In this document: positions 6,729 to 11,452 of the stretch, piece after piece
Position numbering within the stretch: position 1 is the first letter of the stretch
Layout of the letters: every line of letters starts with the position of its first letter
Source: Deltaproteobacteria bacterium
GTDB lineage: Bacteria; Desulfobacterota; Syntrophia; Syntrophales; UBA2185
Assembly (NCBI GenBank): GCA_026388495.1
Contig: JAPLJQ010000146.1
Coordinates: forward strand, 1-11,452
DNA: 11,452 nt
Direction: 5' to 3'
The notes under the pieces: model-generated
What the model was told of the DNA's origin: nothing
Database searches by the model: none
The model's input: the letters and a program-made list of their open reading frames with translations, nothing else
Position numbers and translations under genes: made by a program

Positions 6729-7394
6729 ATGCCAAGAGTATCAAGGATTATAGCAACAGATTATCCTCATCACGTCACGCAGCGTGGTAATTACCAGCAA
6801 CCCGTTTTTGAAACGGAACAGGACTTCAGCCTATATCTCTCGTGGCTGAAAGAATATAAAGAAAAGTACCTGCTGGATATCTGGGCCTACTGTCTGATGT
6901 TTAATCATGTCCATTTCATCTGTGTTCCCAGGAAAGACGATTCCCTCGCACGCACATTCAATACACTGCATATGAAATACGCTCAATACCTTCATAAAAA
7001 AAAGAATTTGCGAGGCCATTTATGGCAGGGGCGATTTTATTCCTGCATTCTCGATGAAACGCATCTGTTTGCGGCAGTACGGTATGTGGAGAACAACCCC
7101 GTTCGGGCCGGAATCGTAAACAACCCAGGCGAATACAAATGGTCCAGCGCAAGAGGACATATTGACAAGGGATTGGATCCTCTTTTATCCGGAGAGTTCT
7201 ATCTCGCAGAGGAAATAGAAGACTGGCAGGGCTATCTCAGAGAACAGGGTGAGAAGGTTTTCATTGATAATATTGTAAAATCTGTGCAGTCGGGAAGGCC
7301 ATGCGGGGATGAATCTTTCGTGAACCTGTTAGAGCAAAAAACCGGCAAGTCTCTTAAAGTATTGCCGAAGGGGAGGCCACGGAAAGGGCCATGA
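6729..7394 (+). CDS. REP-associated tyrosine transposase (RAYT, Y1_Tnp family)
   Basis: This is a 221-residue single-strand DNA transposase of the HUH/Y1 type that acts on REP repeats. It starts with the family-typical MPRVSRIIA and DYPHHVTQRGN (11-21). The HUH metal motif is HVH (60-62) within CLMFNHVHFICVP. The likely nucleophile is Tyr119 in the highly conserved RYVENNPVRAG block, with GHLWQGRFYS before it. The C-terminal GRPCGDESFVNLLEQKTG and GRPRK are seen in many RAYTs. The ATG at 6729 is chosen because the protein then begins exactly at the family N-terminus. A TTG at 6693 would add 12 unrelated residues. No ribosome site is visible. All motifs are intact, so the enzyme may be active. 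It is convergent with the helicase gene, and matching repeats lie 38 nt upstream and at 9370. Confidence 0.94.
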   Translation: MPRVSRIIATDYPHHVTQRGNYQQPVFETEQDFSLYLSWLKEYKEKYLLDIWAYCLMFNHVHFICVPRKDDSLARTFNTLHMKYAQYLHKKKNLRGHLWQGRFYSCILDETHLFAAVRYVENNPVRAGIVNNPGEYKWSSARGHIDKGLDPLLSGEFYLAEEIEDWQGYLREQGEKVFIDNIVKSVQSGRPCGDESFVNLLEQKTGKSLKVLPKGRPRKGP

Positions 7395-7420
7395 TGCAGG
7401 TGTTATCCCGCGTATAACGC

Positions 7421-7475
7421 AAGTTACCTTTTTCGCCATTCATTTAAATGTAAATGTCTTGTACGAAGGTAACTT
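7421..7475. repeat. 10-bp inverted repeat across the end of the helicase gene
   Basis: AAGTTACCTT (7421-7430) is the exact reverse complement of AAGGTAACTT (7466-7475), with 35 nt between the arms. A perfect 10-bp palindrome, CATTTAAATG (7441-7450), lies inside, covering the final codons of the helicase. A further small hairpin (GTTAT 7402-7406 with ATAAC 7414-7418) precedes it. In a 45-nt gap between convergent genes these may act as a bidirectional terminator, although no classical GC-rich stem plus T-run is present. Confidence 0.35.
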
Positions 7476-9155
7476 CTGCACCTTAACAAGAGTAGATCTG
7501 CGTTCCCAAATCCTTGCTATTTGGTTTTCCATAGCTATCAGATACTGATCTCCGTCAATCTTTACTATTTTTCCGTATCCGAGTAGTGTTTTAACCGTAT
7601 CTCCCAGTTCAAATTCGGGTACTGAAATTGATGGTCTTCTATCCGGATGATCATTTCTGTGTGCATCCACTACACCGATAACCGGAATTTTACTCGCGTA
7701 ATCCTGCCACTCCTTGGTAAAGAGACGCTTCATTCCTGCTGGAAGATAAAGGTTCTTTTTTGCACGCGTTATTCCTACATAAGCAACGTTAATTTCTTCA
7801 AGATAATTGCATGACCCATTGCTGTTTGATCCTTCCAGTCGAGAGATGACATCCTCATCTATTATGACAGTTTCGTATTCCTGGCCTTTTGCTGCATGAA
7901 TGGTCGACAAAATAACGGCACCACGATCCTGGCTATCTCTTTTCTCCCGGCATCGCTTGAGAAATTCAAATACAATCTCCGGAAATTCTCGTTTATATAC
8001 ATTTACGATTTCCACTATTTTGAGAAGCTGAAAATCACTTATCGTTGTGGCATACTTTTCTAGTTCTTTTAATGAGTCAAACGATCTGATTAAGTCATCC
8101 TTGACTTTAGTCTTTTCATCTATTGATAACCAATATACATCAAGGGTTCTTAACAGATCCCCCGTGATATCTCTTTCGAACCAGAAACTTCGTTTCTTCG
8201 TCTTCAGCAAAATGGCATTTTTAAACAGCGAAAAATTGGTTCTACATAGTATCGCCATTTCTTGCCGATTCTCAATAGAGCTTAAACTGTCATAGAAATA
8301 TACCTGTGATTTTTTTTCAGGGACGCCGGATATCGTGAAATCGTGATCTGCCTTCCCATTATTGATGAATTTGCTGGTCAGTGCCGCTATTTGGACACCA
8401 AATCTGAAGCTCAAGGTCAATTCATGTAATTCATCATGGGTGAAATTCTGCATGGCATCAACTGCATATCGAAAGCTGTAAATTTGCTGGTGTGAGTCAC
8501 CAACAATGATTATGCGATCTCTATATGTCGCTAATATATCGATCATTATTGGCGACAAATCCTGCCCTTCATCTACCAATACAAGATCATATTTTGCTAA
8601 TTTAGCCTGAAATTTATTTTCAAGATGCGACAGCTTCAGGTAAAAATCGTGAGGGCAATCCTTTTTGGTCTTGTACCATGAATTGAGTGAGGCTCGGGAA
8701 ATTTCCGTTATGTCGTTTTGGGATCGTGTAAAAATCTCTCGCAATTCATCTGATAATTGTTTTTTGAATGGATCGATCTCCAGATCTGGTTTAGGGTATG
8801 CCGAATCGAGAAAAAAAACTATAAAATCAGACGTAAGAGTTGCTAACGTCTCTTTATTGGCTCTGAAATTATTGAGATAATGAGAAGGACGTACTGCTTC
8901 AAATCCATCGAAGTTACTCCCCAATGCAGAGAGGGCAAAGGAATGAATGGTGTGGATGTCTACATTATCAGGAAATTTTCTCTTTGCCGCTTGCCGGTTT
9001 CTATTATTAAAGACAAGATAGAGGATTGTTTTGTTCGGGTTTTCCTGAGCTATCATGAGAAGCGTTGCCGTTTTACCCGTGCCAGCTCTGGCGTTTATCT
9101 TAACGACTCTCCCATCAGCATTTAAAATTTTTTGCTGCTCATTCGTCGGCGTCAT
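7440..9155 (-). CDS. SF1A DNA helicase, UvrD/Fbh1-like, compact
   Basis: The 571-residue protein has the full set of SF1A helicase motifs: Q-motif TNEQQKIL (4-11), Walker A ARAGTGKT (22-29), Ia YLVFNNRNRQAAKRKF (46-61), Ib IHTIHSFA (67-74), Walker B/II VLVDEGQD (192-199), III IIVGDSHQQIYSFR (216-229), a conserved Arg251 in LSFRFG, IV ILCRTN, V STIHAAKGQEYETVIID (417-433) and VI VAYVGITRAKKNLYL (457-471). It is predicted to unwind DNA 3'-5' with ATP. It is shorter than UvrD/PcrA (about 720 residues), and the short inserts resemble Fbh1-like bacterial helicases. The C-terminal segment ELGDTVKTLLGYGKIVKIDG (515-536) and what follows look like an SH3/Tudor-type module. The ATG at 9155 lacks a strong ribosome site. 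The gene is AT-rich relative to neighbours, which suggests acquisition. Its role, whether repair, mobility accessory or defence, is unknown. Confidence 0.9.
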   Translation of the reverse strand: MTPTNEQQKILNADGRVVKINARAGTGKTATLLMIAQENPNKTILYLVFNNRNRQAAKRKFPDNVDIHTIHSFALSALGSNFDGFEAVRPSHYLNNFRANKETLATLTSDFIVFFLDSAYPKPDLEIDPFKKQLSDELREIFTRSQNDITEISRASLNSWYKTKKDCPHDFYLKLSHLENKFQAKLAKYDLVLVDEGQDLSPIMIDILATYRDRIIIVGDSHQQIYSFRYAVDAMQNFTHDELHELTLSFRFGVQIAALTSKFINNGKADHDFTISGVPEKKSQVYFYDSLSSIENRQEMAILCRTNFSLFKNAILLKTKKRSFWFERDITGDLLRTLDVYWLSIDEKTKVKDDLIRSFDSLKELEKYATTISDFQLLKIVEIVNVYKREFPEIVFEFLKRCREKRDSQDRGAVILSTIHAAKGQEYETVIIDEDVISRLEGSNSNGSCNYLEEINVAYVGITRAKKNLYLPAGMKRLFTKEWQDYASKIPVIGVVDAHRNDHPDRRPSISVPEFELGDTVKTLLGYGKIVKIDGDQYLIAMENQIARIWERRSTLVKVQKLPSYKTFTFK

Positions 9156-9200
9156 ACTAAAGGATAAGTCTCTTATTCTAAGTCGTGATTGTTTGGCAAT

Positions 9201-9215
9201 GCTATTTTAAATAGC
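9201..9215. promoter_or_regulatory. Palindrome in the helicase leader, possible operator
   Basis: GCTATTT and AAATAGC form a perfect 7-bp inverted repeat around a single central base. It lies 46 nt upstream of the helicase ATG and downstream of the predicted transcription start. The symmetry suits a dimeric regulator or a small mRNA hairpin. No regulator gene is nearby, so function is open. Confidence 0.3.
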
Positions 9216-9292
9216 TGCACGTGTCGAATCATTTGCATCAAGTTGCGGGCAGTAGATGCAAGTTTGATAAGAAATCGCTGATTCGCGTAAGG

Positions 9293-9321
9293 AGTGTATG
9301 GAAAAGCAAGTAGTGTGTCAA
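9293..9321 (-). promoter_or_regulatory. Candidate sigma70-type promoter of the helicase gene
   Basis: On the minus strand a perfect TTGACA (9321-9316) is followed after the optimal 17 nt by TACACT (9298-9293), four of six matches to the -10 consensus. Transcription would start near 9286 and give a leader of about 130 nt that contains the 9201-9215 palindrome. The promoter lies inside the repeat-bracketed segment, so the helicase could be expressed wherever the block resides. Confidence 0.45.
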
Positions 9322-9369
9322 GAACAAACGGCCAGACGAAAAGGTTCAATGAAAGACTGCCATCATTAA

Positions 9370-9393
9370 ATAAATGGGCGCTGTCCCTATTTT
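9370..9393 (-). repeat. REP-like repeat, inverted copy upstream of tatA
   Basis: This matches the reverse complement of the unit at 6667-6690 at 23 of 24 positions (the T at 9371 is the one mismatch). It reads AAATGGGCGCTGTCCCTATT on the plus strand. It ends 7 nt before the -35 hexamer of the presumed tatA promoter. It forms the right boundary of the segment containing the transposase and helicase. Confidence 0.85.
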
Positions 9394-9400
9394 TAAAACA

Positions 9401-9428
9401 TTGACAAATCCATAAATCCATATATATT
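9401..9428 (+). promoter_or_regulatory. Sigma70-type promoter of the tat operon
   Basis: TTGACA (9401-9406, perfect) and TATATT (9423-9428, five of six) are separated by 16 nt. Transcription would start near 9435, about 28 nt before the tatA ATG at 9463, which has a GAGGA site (9451-9455) 7 nt upstream. This is the best promoter in the window. A direct repeat CATAAATC (9411-9418 and 9434-9441) flanks the -10 and could be a regulator site. Confidence 0.6.
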
Positions 9429-9462
9429 CCATGCATAAATCTTCCAAAAAGAGGATAAATAC

Positions 9463-9774
9463 ATGTTTGGAATCGGCATGCCTGAGCTGATCGTGATTGC
9501 CGTTATCGCATTGCTTGTTGTAGGCCCCAAAAAGCTGCCCGATCTGGCAAAATCATTGGGAAAAGGACTTACCGAGTTTCGAAAGGCAGCCGATGATGTG
9601 AAGGACAATATCAAAGAAACATTTAAGGCAGATGACGTTAAAAAAGATGTGGATGACTTTAAGAATTCGCTCCTGTTCGGAAGCAACGATCAGGAACACC
9701 ACAATCAATCTCCTTCACCTACCGATAACGAAAAAAAAGACCCTGACCCAAAAGAAGCCGTGCATAAAGCTTAA
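9463..9774 (+). CDS. tatA: Twin-arginine translocase subunit, TatA/TatB family
   Basis: This 103-residue pore or receptor subunit belongs to the Tat system, which exports folded proteins bearing twin-arginine signals across the inner membrane. The N-terminus has the family layout: MFGIGMPELIVIAVIALLVV as a single membrane helix (about 6-20), the GPKKLPDLAKSLG hinge (21-33), and an amphipathic helix with GLTEFRKAADDVK. A polar, charged C-terminal tail from about 70 is variable in the family. Residue 8 is Glu, which is more usual for TatB, and GPKKLP resembles TatA, so assignment to A or B is uncertain. A strong ribosome site (GAGGA, 7 nt before the ATG) supports the start. tatC follows after 60 nt, and the -35/-10 pair at 9401-9428 probably drives both. 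Confidence 0.93.
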   Translation: MFGIGMPELIVIAVIALLVVGPKKLPDLAKSLGKGLTEFRKAADDVKDNIKETFKADDVKKDVDDFKNSLLFGSNDQEHHNQSPSPTDNEKKDPDPKEAVHKA

Positions 9775-9834
9775 TATTAGTCTATCGATTAAGAATAAAA
9801 ACGCTTAAATGGTTTGAATTCGGTTATTTTATCT

Positions 9835-10620
9835 ATGAAAAATCCCGCAGAAGAAAAGATGCCTCTTACCTCCCATCTCGACGAATTGCGAAAGAGACTG
9901 ATCCGCATCCTGATTATCGTCGGCATTGGATTTGTCGCATGCTGGTATTTCAGGGAATGGCTATTCCAGGTTATTACAGCCCCCCTGGTCAAGGTCCTCC
10001 CCCAGAACAGTCACATGATTTATACCAGCCTGCCCGAGGCGTTTTTCAACTACATGAAAATTTCTTTTTATGCGTCCCTTTTCCTGACAAGCCCCTTTAC
10101 GCTATATCAATTGTGGAAATTCATATCGCCCGGCCTCTACCAGACGGAAAAAAAATATGTGGCGCCATTCGTCATTTCCTCTTCCCTCCTGTTTACCGGC
10201 GGGGTTCTCTTCGGATATTATCTCGCCCTGCCTCCGGCATACAGCTTTTTTGTGGAGTTCTCGTCGGATTTTCTCAAACCCATGTTCTCTCTAAAAGAAT
10301 ATCTCTCCCTGTCTCTGAAGCTCCTCCTTGCCTTCGGTCTGTCCTTCGAGCTTCCCGTCTTTATCTTTTTCATGGCGAAGATCGGTATCGTAAATTCAAA
10401 AATGCTGGCGAAACAGAGACGATACGCCATTCTGGTTATCTTTATTGCGGCGGCTGTCCTGACGCCTTCCCCCGACGCAATTACACAGATCATCATGGCC
10501 ATACCCCTGATGATTCTCTACGAGTTCAGCATATTCATTGCAAAATTTGCTGAGAAGAAGCGCCCCAAAACCGATGATGTGCAAGAAGAGATGAAAAATT
10601 CGGAAGAAGAAACGTCATGA
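9835..10620 (+). CDS. tatC: Sec-independent protein translocase TatC
   Basis: TatC is the inner-membrane receptor for twin-arginine signal peptides. The 261-residue protein has about six membrane helices (near 22-38, 72-94, 109-133, 157-180, 197-210, 214-235). Family residues are visible: PLTSHLDELRKRL with Glu17/Arg19, ISPGLYQTEKKY with Glu105 (equivalent to the signal-binding Glu103 of Escherichia coli), FELPVF with Glu172, and LTPSPDAITQ with Asp214. The charged tail after 240 is cytoplasmic. The ATG at 9835 is preferred over an upstream TTG (9814) because the family N-terminus is short. A second ATG at 9859 (MPLTSHL) is also possible, and no clear ribosome site marks either. The stop overlaps the start of the next gene as ATGA, so translation with the PBP is likely coupled. 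Confidence 0.95.
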   Translation: MKNPAEEKMPLTSHLDELRKRLIRILIIVGIGFVACWYFREWLFQVITAPLVKVLPQNSHMIYTSLPEAFFNYMKISFYASLFLTSPFTLYQLWKFISPGLYQTEKKYVAPFVISSSLLFTGGVLFGYYLALPPAYSFFVEFSSDFLKPMFSLKEYLSLSLKLLLAFGLSFELPVFIFFMAKIGIVNSKMLAKQRRYAILVIFIAAAVLTPSPDAITQIIMAIPLMILYEFSIFIAKFAEKKRPKTDDVQEEMKNSEEETS

Positions 10621-11452
10621 AAAACAGGTTCCTTAGAAATTCCGGGGTTGGAACAGTTCTTATGGCGACCATCGTTTTCTGCCTTGTCCTGGCTGTCATC
10701 GGAAGCAGCATACTGTATTACGTCTTATTGAAGGAACTGCCAAGCATTGCCGCGCTGAAGGATTACCGCCCCAGCATCGCCACAAGGGTGTATGCCGACA
10801 ATGACGAACTGATAGACGAATTTTTTCTGGAAGACCGGAAAATCATCAAGATTTCCGAGCTGCCCAAGTTTGTGACCCAGGCCTTCGTGGCTGCGGAAGA
10901 TGCGCGTTTTTATCAACACAGCGGCTTTGACCTGCAGAGCATGACCCGGGCTTTCTTTAAAAATATCGAATCGGGGCGTATCGTTCAGGGAGGAAGCACG
11001 ATCACGCAACAGGTTGCCAAAGCCCTCTACCTGTCTCCGGAAAGACGGTACATGAGAAAAATCAAGGAGGCAATTCTTGCCTACAAGATAGACAAATACC
11101 TCTCCAAAGATGAGATCATGAATCTCTATCTGAACCACATCTATCTGGGACATGGCACTTACGGGATTGAAGCGGCCTCACAGGCATACTTCGGAAAAAG
11201 CGCCAGACATCTTACCCTGCCTGAAGCCTCTCTTCTGGCCGGACTGCCCAAAGCGCCCAGCAGCTATTCCCCCTTTCTTCATTTGGACAAGGCCCAGCAA
11301 AGACAGGCTTATGTCCTGGATAGAATGGTGGAAGATGAATACATCACGCAGGATGTAAAGGAAAAAGCCCTGGCCGTCCCGATCAAGCTAAGGTCGGTCC
11401 TACCCAAGGACAAAATCGCTCCCTACTTTATTGAAAATGTCCGCCGGTACAT
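10617..11452 (+). CDS. mrcA: Class A penicillin-binding protein (PBP1A-type), N-terminal part
   Basis: The 278 codons seen run off the right edge. This is a bifunctional peptidoglycan glycosyltransferase/transpeptidase of which only the GT51 glycosyltransferase part is in view. Residues about 12-37 form the membrane anchor. GT51 motifs follow in order: AAEDARFYQHSGFD with catalytic Glu94, GGSTITQQVAKALYLSPER (125-143), RKIKEAILAYKIDKYLSKDE with Glu151, NLYLNHIYLGHGTYGIEAAS (169-188), YFGKSA, and LTLPEASLLAGLPKAPSSYS. The ATG at 10617 overlaps the tatC stop (ATGA), and a GGAAGAAG lies a few bases upstream. The transpeptidase domain with SXXK should follow beyond the window. The gene symbol is by family resemblance; other class A PBPs share these motifs. 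Confidence 0.93.
   Translation, partial: MKNRFLRNSGVGTVLMATIVFCLVLAVIGSSILYYVLLKELPSIAALKDYRPSIATRVYADNDELIDEFFLEDRKIIKISELPKFVTQAFVAAEDARFYQHSGFDLQSMTRAFFKNIESGRIVQGGSTITQQVAKALYLSPERRYMRKIKEAILAYKIDKYLSKDEIMNLYLNHIYLGHGTYGIEAASQAYFGKSARHLTLPEASLLAGLPKAPSSYSPFLHLDKAQQRQAYVLDRMVEDEYITQDVKEKALAVPIKLRSVLPKDKIAPYFIENVRRY

Larger units (their letters stand above)
9156..9369. other. Intergenic leader region upstream of the helicase
   Basis: There is no convincing gene. It holds a candidate helicase promoter (9293-9321), a 15-base palindrome (9201-9215) and the edge of the third repeat copy. An 87-codon open frame on the minus strand (9436-9173) crosses the repeat and the tatA promoter and resembles nothing I recognise. 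A decayed gene remnant is possible but cannot be supported. Confidence 0.5.
6667..9393. mobile_element. Candidate REP-bracketed unit carrying RAYT and helicase
   Basis: The segment is bounded by oppositely oriented copies of the 24-base repeat (6667-6690 exact; 9370-9393 one mismatch). It contains a complete RAYT gene and a convergent helicase gene whose base composition differs from the flanking operons (35-38% GC in two sampled 60-base lines, versus 52-68% in the gat genes). The flanks are housekeeping genes transcribed away from it. RAYTs are usually single-copy, non-composite genes, so movement of the whole block is inferred. No target-site duplication was recognised. Confidence 0.4.

Noticed and set aside
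9173..9436. 87-codon minus-strand frame upstream of the helicase
   Set aside because: It crosses the repeat and the tat promoter, lacks a ribosome site and resembles no known protein; at best a decayed remnant.
9770..9793. CTTAAT/ATTAAG hairpin between tatA and tatC as a terminator
   Set aside because: It is a weak 6-bp A/T-dominated stem with no T-run after it, in a gap where read-through to tatC is expected.
9939..10553. 204-codon open frame overlapping tatC in another frame
   Set aside because: The product is a low-complexity Pro/Arg-rich translation without motifs, while tatC in the same DNA is unmistakable.
1..11452. CRISPR arrays, tRNA or rRNA genes
   Set aside because: No regularly spaced repeats, cloverleaf-like sequences or rRNA-like stretches were found on either strand.

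Overview
The window looks like a chromosomal segment from a Gram-negative bacterium, most plausibly a deltaproteobacterium in the broad sense (Desulfobacterota, Syntrophales-like). The lineage is an inference. It rests on a GatCAB amidotransferase (indirect Asn/Gln-tRNA charging), a lipoprotein signal, a TatA/TatC pair followed by a class A penicillin-binding protein, and a REP-associated transposase with its repeats. No tRNA, rRNA or CRISPR array was found.

Layout. (1) 1-766, minus strand: the N-terminal part of a TPR-type lipoprotein that runs off the left edge, with a possible promoter and leader hairpins at 811-897. (2) 781-1130: no gene recognised. (3) 1131-1192: two copies of a 24-base repeat in inverted orientation, forming a 25-bp perfect inverted repeat just after the end of mtnA. 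(4) 6586 down to 1211, minus strand: a compact cluster of a histone-deacetylase-family hydrolase, gatC, gatA, gatB and mtnA. gatC/A/B/mtnA overlap or nearly touch (1-nt gap, 1-nt overlap, 4-nt GTGA overlap). (5) 6667-9393: a segment bracketed by inverted copies of the same repeat. It holds a REP-associated tyrosine transposase (RAYT, plus strand) and a convergent, AT-rich SF1A (UvrD/Fbh1-like) helicase (minus strand). (6) 9463-11452, plus strand: tatA/B-like gene, tatC and the 5' part of a PBP1A-type gene, with tatC and the PBP sharing an ATGA overlap. A good sigma70-type promoter at 9401-9428 lies immediately after the third repeat copy.

How it fits together. The two flanks are ordinary housekeeping operons that diverge from each other: deacetylase-gatCAB-mtnA leftwards, and tat-PBP rightwards. 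The RAYT plus helicase block sits between them, bounded by the transposase's likely target repeats. The same repeat also sits at the downstream end of the mtnA operon, so four repeat units occur in 11.4 kb. The most interesting feature is this repeat family and the repeat-bracketed transposase/helicase unit, which may be a mobile or domesticated module. The repeats also lie against a likely terminator position and against promoters.
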